Numbered from the stretch's first letter, positions 1 to 10,375 are shown. The stretch is 64,000 nt of DNA from Paenibacillus sp. Root444D2 (GCF_001426375.1 NZ_LMEO01000045.1:743173-807172); one strand, 5' to 3'. Made by a program: numbers and translations. Notes: generated by a model from the letters alone, not told the origin.

Positions 1-300
1 TAATTCAACTGCAGAGAGGACAGACGAATGATTGCATTCGACCTGTCCTTTCCTTATCATGTGCATGACTTCGATTCCCGCGATAGTTTTTTCGGCAGTT
101 TTGAAAGACTTAAATCCCAATATTGGTTTTATGATTTTCTTTATGAATCGATGATCTTGTTCAATAATATTGTTGAGATATTTCTGTTGTCGAAGTAACG
201 TTTCTTGATTCATAACTTTCTCGTCCTTCAATTGCTGGACTGCGGCAGGTTACGCTGGGTTTTTGTCGGCAGTGATCACGCGTGGCGATTGATTGTGTGG
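1..300 (-). pseudogene. IS6-family transposase, 3' remnant
   Basis: Reading the minus strand from about 300 to 1 gives an IS6/IS26-type DDE transposase C-terminal half: PRVITADKNPA (second catalytic Asp), then NNIIEQDHRFIK (catalytic Glu), GFKSF and VMHMIRKGQ. The frame holds a TAA where the family has Tyr of the KNPAY motif, so it is dead even apart from truncation. The N-terminal half is missing because the sequence joins GH43 coding DNA at about 300. The 3' end runs off the window, so the terminal inverted repeat cannot be seen. Family assignment is secure from the motifs; the exact junction is uncertain by about 10 bases. Confidence 0.85.
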
Positions 301-1693
301 TGAAGTCAACATCTACGCGGTCAATGACGACCTTCAATCGGAACCTTGAGATCCCGTCCATGCTGACATCATGATCCAACAACTCGTCTTGGACCCCATT
401 CTTGGATTGTAGAATCCCCAGGCATATTCCCCACTCTTCATGATGAGTTAACCGTAAATAGACGTAATCTTTCGTATCATAATAGAGTATAAGCCCCGCC
501 ATCTGTTGAAAATGATCGGGAACGAATTTTAGACACGTCTCCGCTTCACAGCGGAAAGTTTGCTGCCGGCGGGCTACTAGGCTTTGCCTGTGCATTGAGA
601 TCAGCGATTCCATCCCCCGCAGCCTGAGATAACCAGGCCTATCATTCAGGCTTAACCAAGACGGATCGGCGGGAATCCGCAGCGTGCTCCAATGAACGTT
701 CAGCTCCAGCCCGTCAAAATCATCTTTCTCAGGCTCAGGCCCGAAAGGATAAGGTTGCAAATCCGGCGCTTGGACATGAAGCAGCGGGTAACGGCTTCCT
801 CCGGCGAGCCGCAGCCAACCATCTTCGGTCCATTCGCAGCGCTGAATTGCAGTTTCCCTGCCGAGGTTGCAGTATTTATCCTTGACGGGACGAGCGCATA
901 AGTGAACCATATACCATTCCCCCGCAGGCGTATTCACGAGGCTGGCATGCCCAGACTTTTGCAAGGTGAGATCAGGTCTTCCCGCAGAGGTCAGAATCGG
1001 ATTCTGCGGATCTACTTCATAAGGCCCCTGAATATTACGGGAGCGAGCCATTGTGGCGGCATGGTTGTACTGCGTTCCTCCTTCTGCAGTCAACAAATAA
1101 TAATAGCCGTTGTATTTATAAAGGTGAGGACCCTCAGTCAGCTTCAATTCCGTTCCTTTGAAAATGTTTGTGATCGGGTCGATCAGTTTTTGCTCCTCAA
1201 CTGAATATTCTTGCAGTACGATGCCTGCGAATCTGTTATGCCCTTTGCGAAAGTCCCAAAGCATATTGACGAGCCACTTGCGTCCATCATCGTCATGAAA
1301 TAAAGACGGATCGAATCCACTGCTGTTCAGGTAAATAGGCTCCGACCAAGGCCCACTAATATCTGTAGCTGTTACCAAATAGTTATGGGTATCCTTGAAA
1401 GCTCCAATTCTGCTTTTTACATCCGTGTAGATCAAATAATAAACACCGTTATGATAGCTTAAACATGGCGCCCAGATTCCACCGGAATCCAAGTTGCCCT
1501 CCATATTTAATTGAGACTTTCTTGTTAGCGGGTGACGAAGCAGCCTCCAATGTACAAGATCCTTTGAATGATGAATTTGAACGCCGGGAAACCATTCAAA
1601 CGTGGACGTGGCAATTTAGTAATTATCATCTACCCTAAGAATAGAAGGATCTGGATTGAATCCGGGCAAAATTGGGTTCGTAATATGGGTCAT
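301..1693 (-). pseudogene. GH43 beta-xylosidase/arabinofuranosidase, broken
   Basis: A GH43 enzyme that would hydrolyse xylo- or arabino-oligosaccharides in the cytoplasm. The true start is ATG at 1693 (AGGAGAGG just upstream), giving an N-terminus with the blade-1 motif GFNPDPS. Codon 26 (1618-1616) is TAA where the family has Tyr of DDNYY, so translation stops almost at once. After it the same frame runs on intact through FEWFPGVQIHHSKDLVHW, GGIWAPCLSY, GFDPSLFHDDDGRKW and TEGPHLYK (general-acid Glu). The C-terminal beta-sandwich is then cut at about 300 by the IS6 remnant. An internal ATG at 1504 opens a 447-codon frame but lacks blade 1 with the catalytic base. It is the last gene of the sugar-acid operon, 16 bases after the dehydratase stop. 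Confidence 0.85.
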
Positions 1694-1708
1694 CTTATCA
1701 TTCCTCTC

Positions 1709-3691
1709 CTAATTGTTCTGCACAGCCAATGCTTTTGTACCTGCTTCCAAAACAGCGAGAATACGATCCACATCATAAACACTCCCTGCCCAGGTTCCAC
1801 CGCTGACAGACTGTAAGGCAGCCCATAAACGAGTATCTGCAGGTAGATTTTCGTCTGCGGCAAGCTCCGGGTGAGGGTCGCGGGCAGCAAGCACACGGGC
1901 TCCTTCTTCAGGGGGCAGCAATTCGCCACCATCGCCTAGAAAATGGATGCTGCCTTCCAAACGATTTCGGTCAACTACGATGTCGATTGTATCACCATCC
2001 CGTAGTTTACCAATCGGACCGCCAGCTAGCGCTTCAGGTCCAACATGACCAATGCAGGCACCTGTGGATACGCCCGAAAACCGGGCATCGGTAATTAGGG
2101 ATACGTATTTGCCGAACGGCAAATGCTTTAATGCTGAGGTTAATTGATAGGTCTCCTCCATCCCGGTACCCAATGGTCCGCGCCCGATCAACACCATAAT
2201 ATCTCCAGCTTGAATGCCGCCTTTCTTGATTGCCGAGATAGCCGTTTTCTCCGAGGTAAACACCTTGGCATTGCCCCGATGGCGGTAAACCCCATCCTCT
2301 CCAATGGTTGTCGGGTCAATTGCCGTCGATTTAATCACCGATCCTTCCGGAGCCAGATTCCCAGTAGGAAACGTAACTGTCGAGGTCAACCCTCTTTCTT
2401 TGGCACGTTCTGGACTCATAATAACGTTGTCCGGATCGATGCCGTCCATTTCCATAAGCAGACTTCTCATCCGCCCTCGGCGCTCGCTCGTTTCCCACCA
2501 ATCCAATACAGTACCCAGCGTTTCACCGGTTACGGTCAACGCACTTTCTTTCAGTACCCCCAAGCGTCGGAGATGCAGCATCACTTCCGGTACCCCTCCG
2601 GCCAAGAATACGCGCACAGTCGGATGATATTCCGGACCATTCGGCAATACGCTGACTAACCTTGGTACGTCTTTATTGATACGAATCCAGTCTCGAACAG
2701 TCGGAACGGGCAGCCCTGCCGAATGAGCGAAAGCAGGGATATGCAGCAGTAAATTGGTCGATCCGCCGAAGGCCGCATGAACAACCATCGCATTGTGGAT
2801 GGACGCTTCGGTCAAAATATCCTTCATCCGGATTCCTTTTTCCTCGAGCGTCATCATTGCCCGGGCCGACTGCCTGGCCATCTCTTCCCACACGGGCTGT
2901 CCCGACGGTGCAAGCGCAGCGTGAGGCACCGTCATGCCCATAGCCTCTGCAATAACCTGCGAAGTAGCTGCCGTTCCAAGAAACTGGCAGCCTCCGCCCG
3001 GTGTGGCACAAGCCCGGCAGCCAAGGTCGGCAGCATCTTCCAGGCTGATTTCGCCATTAGCATACCTTGCACCTATGGTTTGGATTTTCCCGGCATCTTC
3101 GCCCTCCGTAGGAGGTAATGTCACTCCTCCGGGCACAATTACGCAAGGGAGTTCGTGCATCCCGGCGAGAGCAATCATCATGGCAGGCAGTCCTTTGTCG
3201 CAGGTCGCCACACCGAGCACTCCTTTGCGCGTCGGCAAGGAGCGGATGAGTCGCCGGAAAACGATCGCTGCATCGTTGCGATAAGGCAGGGAGTCAAACA
3301 TGCCTTCCGTTCCCTGGGACCTACCGTCGCAAGGGTCGCTCACATATCCGGCGAAAGGAACCCCTCCGCTTTCTGTGATCACCTCTGCAGCAGCCTGCGT
3401 CAGCAGGCCAACTTCCCAGTGACCGGTATGATAACCGAGCGCGACAGGACTGCCGTCTTCCTTACGTATGCCCCCTTGCGTGCTTAACAACAGATACTGT
3501 TTACCCTTCAGGCGAGACGGTTTCCACCCCATCCCAACATTTTGGGTAAGTCCGAACAACTCTCCGCTGGGAGCATGCAATAACATTTCTTTTGTTAGCG
3601 GCAATGAGCCTTTTGGGCCTTGCGCGTGCGTACGGATTGTAAACAAATCGTTATTTTCATTTGCCATAATCGATTTTAATTGCTCTCTCAT
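1709..3691 (-). CDS. yjhG: D-xylonate dehydratase, YjhG/YagF type (IlvD/Edd family)
   Basis: Probably removes water from D-xylonate (or a related pentonate) to give 2-keto-3-deoxy-pentonate, in the cytoplasm. It is 660 residues, matching the roughly 655 of E. coli YjhG/YagF rather than the roughly 570-600 of IlvD or Edd. The close N-terminal match to that subfamily (LLNAPSG-like, [19 protein letters not shown]) decides the call. Fe-S cluster cysteines are visible at about 121 (SDPCDGR), 164 (ATCDKG) and 235 (GGGCQFLGT). The first ATG is preferred because GGAGGG lies a few bases upstream; the Met at codon 9 has no ribosome site. It lies between the aldehyde dehydrogenase and the GH43 pseudogene in one operon. 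Substrate (xylonate versus arabinonate or another acid) is inferred from context. Confidence 0.87.
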   Translation of the reverse strand: MREQLKSIMANENNDLFTIRTHAQGPKGSLPLTKEMLLHAPSGELFGLTQNVGMGWKPSRLKGKQYLLLSTQGGIRKEDGSPVALGYHTGHWEVGLLTQAAAEVITESGGVPFAGYVSDPCDGRSQGTEGMFDSLPYRNDAAIVFRRLIRSLPTRKGVLGVATCDKGLPAMMIALAGMHELPCVIVPGGVTLPPTEGEDAGKIQTIGARYANGEISLEDAADLGCRACATPGGGCQFLGTAATSQVIAEAMGMTVPHAALAPSGQPVWEEMARQSARAMMTLEEKGIRMKDILTEASIHNAMVVHAAFGGSTNLLLHIPAFAHSAGLPVPTVRDWIRINKDVPRLVSVLPNGPEYHPTVRVFLAGGVPEVMLHLRRLGVLKESALTVTGETLGTVLDWWETSERRGRMRSLLMEMDGIDPDNVIMSPERAKERGLTSTVTFPTGNLAPEGSVIKSTAIDPTTIGEDGVYRHRGNAKVFTSEKTAISAIKKGGIQAGDIMVLIGRGPLGTGMEETYQLTSALKHLPFGKYVSLITDARFSGVSTGACIGHVGPEALAGGPIGKLRDGDTIDIVVDRNRLEGSIHFLGDGGELLPPEEGARVLAARDPHPELAADENLPADTRLWAALQSVSGGTWAGSVYDVDRILAVLEAGTKALAVQNN

Positions 3692-3738
3692 TAACCCTCC
3701 ACCCTTCCGAATTAGGTTTCAATGCAAAAGTGATACGC

Positions 3739-5208
3739 TTAAGCTTTGAGAAATACCGTTTTTATCGAAGTGAAAAATTCAATGGCCGCCTGGCCTTGCT
3801 CGCGCGAATGAGAGCTAGACTGCTTCATACCGCCGAACGGAGCCTGCAACTCCACTCCGGCTGTCTCGGAATTAATTCTTACTAAACCGGCGTCCATATC
3901 TTGAATAAACGAAAGAATGTTGCCTATGCTTTGCGTGTAAATAGAAGCGCTCAGACCATAATCCGAATCGTTAGCCAGTTGAATGGCTTCTTCCATGGAT
4001 TCAACCTGAATTAGCGCGAGGACCGGGCCGAATATTTCTTCCCGGGCAATCGCCATTTCCGGAGTTACTTTATCGAACACGGTGGGCTGAATATAGAAGC
4101 CTTCGGCGAGATCCGGGTGATCTGGTGATGCTCCGCCGAATAACAGCTCAGCTCCTTCCTCTATTCCTTTTTGAATGTAGGACTGCACCGTTCTTAGCTG
4201 ATTTTCGTTTGCGCAAGGGCCGAGCCATGTACCGGCATCTAATCCATGACCAACTGTTAAACCTTTTAATTTGCTCAGGAGCTTTTCTTTGAAAGTTTCA
4301 TACACATCACGCATCACAATGACACGGCTTGTTGCCGTACATTTCTGTCCTGTCGACCGGATTCCGCCACTGATCGTCGCGTCAACCGCCAAATCCAAAT
4401 CGGCATCTGCAGCTATAATGATCGGATTTTTCCCTCCCATCTCAAGCTGATATTTCGCCCCTCTGGCCAGTGCCGCCTGACCGACCCGTTTGCCAACTTG
4501 ATTGGAGCCGGTAAACGTAATTCCGTTTACATCCGGATGCTCTGCAAGACCTTGCCCGATCACAGATCCGCTGCCAGTCACCATATTTAATACACCGGCA
4601 GGAAGTCCCGCTTCTGCAATGCATTCTACGACTTTGGCAGCCGTTACGGCCGTCTCCTGAGCAGGCTTCAGCACAACCGTATTGCCATAGATTAAGGCTG
4701 GCGCCATTTTCCATATCGGAATCGCCACTGGAAAATTCCAAGGTGAAATAACTCCGACAACCCCAAGCGGTACACGGGTCGTAAACATCAGCGCTTCGCT
4801 GTCCGTGGAGGGTATCACTTCTCCGATCTTCCGCATCCCTTCACCGGCATAATAGCGCAGGATGGCGATCCCTCGTGCCGTTTCGCCTTTTGCTTCCGGC
4901 AATGTTTTGCCCATTTCACGCGTCATCGTCTCGGCAATTTCATCGATGCGTCTTTCCAGCGCATTGGCCGCTTTAAACAAGTAGTCGCCTCTTGCCGAGC
5001 CCGATAACTTTCTCCAACCTTGCTGTGCCGCTTTGGCGGACGCAACCGCTTGGTTCACTTCCTCCAATGACGACGACTGCACATAGCCCACGACTTCAGT
5101 TCTTTTAGCTGGGTTTATGCTGGGAACCGTTTGCCCAACGCTAGCAGGACACCATTCACCGTTTATATAGTTTAAATAAGTTTGCCCTCCAACAAATACG
5201 GATGTCAT
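3739..5208 (-). CDS. 2-oxoglutarate semialdehyde dehydrogenase (ALDH family)
   Basis: NAD(P)-dependent aldehyde dehydrogenase of 489 residues. Catalytic Cys290 is in GQKCTA and the general base Glu256 in [13 protein letters not shown] and FTGSNQVG nucleotide-binding motifs are present. The protein belongs to the branch that oxidises 2-oxoglutarate semialdehyde to 2-oxoglutarate in glucarate and pentonate degradation; glucarate-type semialdehyde dehydrogenases of Bacillus are close in style. Its place between a pentonate dehydratase and a keto-deoxy-pentonate dehydratase makes the last step of a Weimberg-type route the most economical reading. The start has AAGGAGG seven bases upstream. A broader aldehyde specificity cannot be excluded from sequence. 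Confidence 0.85.
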   Translation of the reverse strand: MTSVFVGGQTYLNYINGEWCPASVGQTVPSINPAKRTEVVGYVQSSSLEEVNQAVASAKAAQQGWRKLSGSARGDYLFKAANALERRIDEIAETMTREMGKTLPEAKGETARGIAILRYYAGEGMRKIGEVIPSTDSEALMFTTRVPLGVVGVISPWNFPVAIPIWKMAPALIYGNTVVLKPAQETAVTAAKVVECIAEAGLPAGVLNMVTGSGSVIGQGLAEHPDVNGITFTGSNQVGKRVGQAALARGAKYQLEMGGKNPIIIAADADLDLAVDATISGGIRSTGQKCTATSRVIVMRDVYETFKEKLLSKLKGLTVGHGLDAGTWLGPCANENQLRTVQSYIQKGIEEGAELLFGGASPDHPDLAEGFYIQPTVFDKVTPEMAIAREEIFGPVLALIQVESMEEAIQLANDSDYGLSASIYTQSIGNILSFIQDMDAGLVRINSETAGVELQAPFGGMKQSSSHSREQGQAAIEFFTSIKTVFLKA

Positions 5209-5257
5209 ATATATTCCTCCTTAAATGTATGTTATCTACCAATAGGATAATTATAGA

Positions 5258-6139
5258 TTAACTTCCTGCACCTACAACATGATTAACAAGTTTCCCAATA
5301 CCGGTAATCTCAATTTCGATCCGGTCTCCGTGAGCGAGTGTAAACTCGTTAGGCGGCACAATACACGTTCCCGTCAGCAGCACGGTCCCGTCAAACAATT
5401 CATTATCCCGAATTAAAAATTCGGTCAATTCGTCAAGCTTTCGTTTTAGCTGATTGGTATTTGCCGTTCCCTCGACAGCTTTTTCCCCACTGCGATATAT
5501 TCGGCTTGTAATCTGCAAGTTGTAAGGGTCGTCTACCGTTTCGGCTAAACGGATCGCTGGTCCCAGGGAGCAGGAACGCTTCCATACTTTGGCCTGAGGC
5601 AGGTAGAGCGGATTCTCGCCTTCAATATCCCGGCAGCTCATATCATTGCCAATGGTGTATCCTACGATTTTCCCCATAGCGTTTAGAACAAGACCTAACT
5701 CCGGTTCTGGCACCTGCCACACGGAATCGCTTCGGAGTTGTACTTCGCCGCCTGGACCTACCGTTCGGGCAGCCGTCGATTTGAAAAAAATCTCCGGACG
5801 CACAGCGTCATAAACTTTATCGTAAAAGGTCAAGGCATCCAGTTTGCCTTCGGTTGCCTCATAATTTCGCGCATCCCGGCTTCGCTCATACGTAACCCCA
5901 GCAGCCCATACTTCTGGCGCTTCAATTGGAACGAGTAGCTCCAGCTGATCTACTTGACATGTTAGCGCTTCACGGCCTTCGATCATTTTCAAAACCAACT
6001 CGAGCGGTGAAATCTCTTTTTCGTCAGCTTCTTGAATCAAAGCTAAAAAATCGCTTTGCAGCAATACGAAAATTTGCCCTTCGTCATTAACTGCAGCTAG
6101 CTGTGAAAGCCCTTCATTTATAAAACGGATAATTTTCAT
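5258..6139 (-). CDS. FAH-family 2-keto-3-deoxy-pentonate dehydratase
   Basis: A 293-residue fumarylacetoacetate-hydrolase-fold protein. The C-terminal catalytic domain has the metal ligands Glu145 and Glu147 in PEPELG, and a following GNDMSCRDIEGENPLYLPQAK stretch typical of the 2-dehydro-3-deoxy-D-arabinonate/xylonate dehydratase branch. It would convert 2-keto-3-deoxy-xylonate or -arabinonate to 2-oxoglutarate semialdehyde, the substrate of the next gene. It is the first gene of the operon; 6140-6225 holds its promoter region with a palindrome. Alternative FAH activities such as acylpyruvate hydrolysis are possible, but the full neighbourhood argues for the dehydratase. Confidence 0.83.
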   Translation of the reverse strand: MKIIRFINEGLSQLAAVNDEGQIFVLLQSDFLALIQEADEKEISPLELVLKMIEGREALTCQVDQLELLVPIEAPEVWAAGVTYERSRDARNYEATEGKLDALTFYDKVYDAVRPEIFFKSTAARTVGPGGEVQLRSDSVWQVPEPELGLVLNAMGKIVGYTIGNDMSCRDIEGENPLYLPQAKVWKRSCSLGPAIRLAETVDDPYNLQITSRIYRSGEKAVEGTANTNQLKRKLDELTEFLIRDNELFDGTVLLTGTCIVPPNEFTLAHGDRIEIEITGIGKLVNHVVGAGS

Positions 6140-6162
6140 AAATTGCTCACTCCTCTAATTTT

Positions 6163-6179
6163 GTTTTACATTATAAAAC
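6163..6179 (-). promoter_or_regulatory. Candidate IclR operator over the -10 of the pentonate operon
   Basis: The 17-base element GTTTTA-N5-TAAAAC has perfect 6-base arms and contains TATAAT on the minus strand, 31 bases upstream of the FAH-type dehydratase start. No good -35 lies 17 bases upstream (TTTACA sits 22 bases away). An IclR gene starts about 0.85 kb away and its product is the natural candidate to bind here. Binding is inference. Confidence 0.5.
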
Positions 6180-6225
6180 TGCGTTCTCAAATTCTAGTGT
6201 AAAAAATGCCTGGACTCGACATGCT

Positions 6226-6990
6226 TTACAAAACTTGCCGAAACCCCAGGGTCTGTGAAATCGTCTCTGCTTCTTTCTTAAGTAGGGCAATATATTGCTT
6301 AAACAATAGGTCATCTACCGTTGAAATTAAAGTTGATATGCTGATCGCTGCTACAACCGAACCATTATGTTCGAAAATAGGAGCTGCAGCGCATCGTACG
6401 CCCGGTTCGTTCTCCTGATTGTCAATGGAGTACCCTTGCTCACTTACCTGATTCAATTCGTGAAGGAATGCCCCTCTGTCCGTAATCGTCGCTTCTGTAA
6501 TATTGGAGAAATGGTAATTCCGAAGGAGCATATCGATCTCATCCTTCGTTCTAAAGGCTGTCAACACCTTTCCTACCGCGCTGCTATGAAGTGATATTCT
6601 GCGTCCGATTCGGGAATAGCGAATCGCAGCTTTTTCTCCCTCAACTTTATCCAAATACACGCCTTCCTTCCCATCAAGAATAACGAGATGGGTTGTCTGA
6701 CCTGTCTGCTCCGACAAAGCAGTCAAGTGCTTTCGGGCAACTGTACGGATGTCCAGGCCTTGCAGCATAAGCTGTCCCTTTTCCAGGAGCTTTAACCCTA
6801 ACTTGTACTTTCCTGTTTCCATATCCTGATTGATATAACCGTGTAACTGAAGCGTTTTCAATAAGGAGTGTATTGTACTCTTGTGAAGCTCCATTCTCGC
6901 GCTGATTTCTGTAATTTTCAGCTCTGTCGTATGCTCGTCGAATAAATCCAATATTTTCAATGCTCTGTCCAGCGCTTGAATAATAGGCAT
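6226..6990 (-). CDS. IclR-family transcriptional regulator
   Basis: A winged-helix DNA-binding domain (roughly residues 5-60, ALKILDLFDEH... MELHKSTIHSLLKTL) is followed by an IclR effector-binding domain (SSAVGKVLTA, PGVRCAAAPIF). The family commonly controls sugar-acid and aromatic catabolism. I place the start at 6990 (254 aa) because GGAG lies seven bases upstream and a good promoter (TTGATT-N17-TATTAT, 7043-7015) overlaps the longer upstream frame, which has no ribosome site. It sits directly before the pentonate operon, separated by the palindrome at 6163-6179, so it likely controls that operon with a keto-deoxy acid or pentonate as ligand. The ligand is not visible from sequence. Confidence 0.88.
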   Translation of the reverse strand: MPIIQALDRALKILDLFDEHTTELKITEISARMELHKSTIHSLLKTLQLHGYINQDMETGKYKLGLKLLEKGQLMLQGLDIRTVARKHLTALSEQTGQTTHLVILDGKEGVYLDKVEGEKAAIRYSRIGRRISLHSSAVGKVLTAFRTKDEIDMLLRNYHFSNITEATITDRGAFLHELNQVSEQGYSIDNQENEPGVRCAAAPIFEHNGSVVAAISISTLISTVDDLLFKQYIALLKKEAETISQTLGFRQVL

Positions 6991-7014
6991 GGTATCACTC
7001 CTATCCACAAGTCC

Positions 7015-7043
7015 ATAATAATCTTTTACAACCATGCAATCAA
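7015..7043 (-). promoter_or_regulatory. SigA-type promoter of the IclR gene
   Basis: TTGATT (7043-7038), a 17-base spacer, and TATTAT (7020-7015) on the minus strand, followed 16 bases later by GGAG of the IclR ribosome site. This promoter decides the choice of the shorter IclR start. Confidence 0.6.
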
Positions 7044-7183
7044 GATAAAGTTATTATTTATCACTAGATATACACTGCGGTGTTATTGAAAAATCTTGAC
7101 AAGATATTAGCTGGTTTAGTTATTCAACTATAGTTTCCCGTCCCTCAGTACTAAGGATTTATCTCATGTATGCTCACTCATCC

Positions 7184-8734
7184 TCAGGATTTCATCACAT
7201 TGTACACGAACCTAGAAAACTGAGCCGTTCCTCCAATCTCCTTGGTAGAATATAGGAACAACCCGTAACGCGCCCCTACAAATTGATCCATTTTCCAGAC
7301 CATATTATGGGTAATACCAAGCTTTTTCCAGTCTTCTCCGTCCATGTAATAAAACTCGCACTCGTCTGTATTGTTCACGAAATTGCCATAAGCCTTCAAA
7401 GTAACTTTGTCACTGTCCACTGGAATCCTTGCATATTCCACCCCAGTCTCTTTGTCTACTAGGTTTCCGAAGATCGTTTTATCGTCTGTGGTTCTTGCCA
7501 ACATGACCAAGTAGTATTGTCCAGCTTCCTTGGTAAGTGCAATGCAGCCATAGGTGCTGATCAAGAAGCACAAGCCTGCATAATCACCATCCTTTAGCTC
7601 GCTTCCATCCAAGGTAACGATAGCTTCGCATGCGGGCCCCATTGCACGCTGTGTCAATGTATTTACCGAAAATATTAAATTGGGATTAATTTTTCCAGAT
7701 TGAATACGATATGTACCCGGCTTATCCGTTACGGACCACAAAATATCTGTCGGGATATGATTCCACTGCCAGTAGTCTTTCAGATGAACCTTGCCGTTCT
7801 CATCCGGCTTGTAGAAGAAATCATCGCTTCCGACCAAAGGTTTGTATTCATATCCGGGTCTAGTACTCGGAATGTCGATATATGGGGGTGGCTTACTATC
7901 GAATACCGGAACATCATTTTCCCAATGCAAAGGCACCAAGACAGGGATACGGCCAACGGCACCATGATCCTGAAACAAGAGGGCATACCATTTTCCATCT
8001 GGTGTATCAACGATTCCGCCTTGTGCTATACCTGCATTAAAATACTCCATGTCATCATCAAACACCTCTCCTCCAACAAAGTCCCCCTCCAGGGAATCTG
8101 CTACAAAACAGGCTTGTGTTCTACGACTATGTCTGGACTGTGTAATGTGTATAAAAAATGCGTAATATTTTCCATTAATCTTATAGATATGGGCACCTTC
8201 ATAACCAAGATGATAAGGTCCTGTCTCCCTCACAATGATCCGGTTTAATCCACCAGGCTTGGGACCGGTCAAATCTTCCTTTAATTCTGTAAGATGAATC
8301 TCGGCATTTCCATATATAATATAAACTCTGCCATCATCATCAAACAAAAGTGAGCAATCATGATAGAATCCTTCGATATTCGGGTGCCTCATCCATGGTC
8401 CTGTGATTTCAAACGCAGAAAACAAATACGTTCGATGAGTATCGTTTGCTACGAAACATACATAATATTTACCTTGATGGTAACGCAAAGATGCCGCCCA
8501 CATTCCCTTTCCATAGATCTGCCGGTCACCCTCCAGCCTCTGATCCGGTGTATCATCCAAAGCATCATATACATATGTTGCCACTTCCCAATGGATCAGG
8601 TCATACGACCTCAATATTACACACCCCGGCATAAAATGCATGGTCGTACTGACCATATAATAAGTATCCTCCACCCGGATCACGTCGGGGTCCGGATAGT
8701 CAGCCCATATAATGGGATTCGGGTACATCTGCAT
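7184..8734 (-). CDS. GH43 beta-xylosidase/alpha-L-arabinofuranosidase
   Basis: An intact 516-residue glycoside hydrolase with no signal peptide, so cytoplasmic, acting on imported xylo- or arabino-oligosaccharides. The five-bladed propeller shows the base motif WADYPDPD (Asp15 the likely base), GMWAASLRY, the pKa-modulating Asp in FYHDCSLLFDDDGR, and the general-acid Glu in GYEGAHIYK. A C-terminal beta-sandwich (about 310-516) of the kind found in two-domain GH43 beta-xylosidases follows. Motifs and length resemble the two-domain GH43 group with NPIIWADYPDPDVIR starts. Specificity (xylose versus arabinose) is not decidable here. It is followed by IclR and preceded by a second GH43, all on one strand. 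Confidence 0.88.
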   Translation of the reverse strand: MQMYPNPIIWADYPDPDVIRVEDTYYMVSTTMHFMPGCVILRSYDLIHWEVATYVYDALDDTPDQRLEGDRQIYGKGMWAASLRYHQGKYYVCFVANDTHRTYLFSAFEITGPWMRHPNIEGFYHDCSLLFDDDGRVYIIYGNAEIHLTELKEDLTGPKPGGLNRIIVRETGPYHLGYEGAHIYKINGKYYAFFIHITQSRHSRRTQACFVADSLEGDFVGGEVFDDDMEYFNAGIAQGGIVDTPDGKWYALLFQDHGAVGRIPVLVPLHWENDVPVFDSKPPPYIDIPSTRPGYEYKPLVGSDDFFYKPDENGKVHLKDYWQWNHIPTDILWSVTDKPGTYRIQSGKINPNLIFSVNTLTQRAMGPACEAIVTLDGSELKDGDYAGLCFLISTYGCIALTKEAGQYYLVMLARTTDDKTIFGNLVDKETGVEYARIPVDSDKVTLKAYGNFVNNTDECEFYYMDGEDWKKLGITHNMVWKMDQFVGARYGLFLYSTKEIGGTAQFSRFVYNVMKS

Positions 8735-8881
8735 TACCCCTTTCCTTCATTTAGTTCCTACAATAAACAGCCATGTTCAATAGTCGTGACGTCTTTCTCA
8801 ACTCACTTATTAGCTCGTAAGGCATCCCGATGCTCCAAGGGTGTCAAACCGTTGCCTGGAATGAGCATGATCCTATGTTGG

Positions 8882-10297
8882 TTATTCCAATGTGAACGAA
8901 GCTAGACTCGCGCCTCCCGTACCCGTATACGTGAAATACAAGGCTTGTATGCCATCCGGTATAACGAGATCCGTAGAATATTCCTTCCATATATTTGTAA
9001 AGTCAACCGATATCTTCCCGAGAGCATGACCGTCCCATGATGTTTTCACTTCAAAGGTACCACGGCAATATCCACGCACCCTGATTTTAACTTTCTTGAT
9101 CCCATCGCACTGAAAATATTTAAATCCGGCTGTTGCGGAATCCCTCATATTGGCGATATAACCGATCTCCTCATCTCCATCTTTCCCATCTTGGGTAATC
9201 TTCGGAAACCGACAGTCCATCCATTCCCCGGGAGCTCCTGTATACAACGCCTCATCACTGCAAAACAGATTGCAAGCCAGGTACGAAGGATATTCCCCTC
9301 GACCGTCAAGCGGCCCTCCATTCGAACCGCAGGATGTCATTTCCACCTGCGGAATCGTACCATCCTCGCGGAATTCGATCTGTTCGATACAACCTTGCCG
9401 GCTGAAATTCGTTCCGTTGGTATGTCTATGATAAAAAATGTACCACTTTTCATTCATCTCAACAATGCTACCATGGTTATTGCCGCCATAATACATGGGT
9501 TTATTCGCCGGTTTGTATGAGTCGATATGAAGATCATTATTGCTGACAATGACTCCCTGATATACGAAATCCTTTGTTGGACATTTACTGGTCGCGTAGC
9601 ACAGTTCATGCATGACGATGGATGAATAAATAAAATAATACGTATCGCCTTTCTTCCTTATAGAAGGAGCCTCAAAAAACTCATGCCCTTCGAATCCGCT
9701 GCCTTTGCTGTAAGGTTCACTTGGCGCGACAAATACCGGTTCCTCTAAAATCGTGAGCATATCGGGACCCAGGACCGTAGCCATGGCACCGCTTCTTGAC
9801 TTGTCCCCAGCTGCACAGAAACCGGTATACAGGTACGTTCTTTCTCCTTCTGTCATCACTCCTGGATCAAATTGTGGCTCGTCGCCTTCTCTGTCTCCCA
9901 AACGTGTTCCATCGGCATATCGAACATAGCCATAAAATTCATATTTGCCGGCCGGGGTATCACAAACAGCGACCGAAACGATAGAAACCTTGTCAAGGAC
10001 ATAGTACAAATAATAACGTCCATTCGGACCAACCGTGACATCTGGTGCATACAGACACATGCTTCCATCAGGATTAAGCGGATCATCTGTTTTTTTGTAA
10101 ATCACGCCTTCATACCGCCAGTCTGCCGGGTCATCCTCAGGTGCCGACCAACAGACATAATCGTTCAAGCAATACGCATGCCCATTGAAACGGTCATGAG
10201 AGCCATATACATAAACTCTGCCGTTAAAAACATACGGTTCTCCATCGGAAATATATTCCCATGATGGAAGATATGGATTTCGTGCTTGTTTTTTCAT
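8882..10297 (-). CDS. GH43 family glycosidase with C-terminal CBM6-like domain
   Basis: A GH43 propeller covers about residues 1-320: DGEPYVFNGRVYVYGSHD, CLYAPDVTVGPNGRYYLYY, QFDPGVM and the general-acid motif EFFEAPSIRKKGDTYYF. About 120 C-terminal residues (IGYIANMRDSAT to the end) resemble a carbohydrate-binding beta-sandwich like those on arabinoxylan arabinofuranohydrolases. No signal peptide is visible. The start is uncertain: the homologous N-terminus begins at the ATG at 10297, but AAGGAG lies 13 bases upstream, which is long. An in-frame GTG at 10345 gives 16 extra residues with no ribosome site. It was probably co-transcribed with GH95 upstream, across the GH127 fossil. Confidence 0.82.
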   Translation of the reverse strand: MKKQARNPYLPSWEYISDGEPYVFNGRVYVYGSHDRFNGHAYCLNDYVCWSAPEDDPADWRYEGVIYKKTDDPLNPDGSMCLYAPDVTVGPNGRYYLYYVLDKVSIVSVAVCDTPAGKYEFYGYVRYADGTRLGDREGDEPQFDPGVMTEGERTYLYTGFCAAGDKSRSGAMATVLGPDMLTILEEPVFVAPSEPYSKGSGFEGHEFFEAPSIRKKGDTYYFIYSSIVMHELCYATSKCPTKDFVYQGVIVSNNDLHIDSYKPANKPMYYGGNNHGSIVEMNEKWYIFYHRHTNGTNFSRQGCIEQIEFREDGTIPQVEMTSCGSNGGPLDGRGEYPSYLACNLFCSDEALYTGAPGEWMDCRFPKITQDGKDGDEEIGYIANMRDSATAGFKYFQCDGIKKVKIRVRGYCRGTFEVKTSWDGHALGKISVDFTNIWKEYSTDLVIPDGIQALYFTYTGTGGASLASFTLE

Positions 10298-10375
10298 ATT
10301 AATCTGTTCACTCCTTGCTAAATTGGATGTTTCTTTCATATACACTGAATATTCTTCTTACTCGACTCTGAACAA

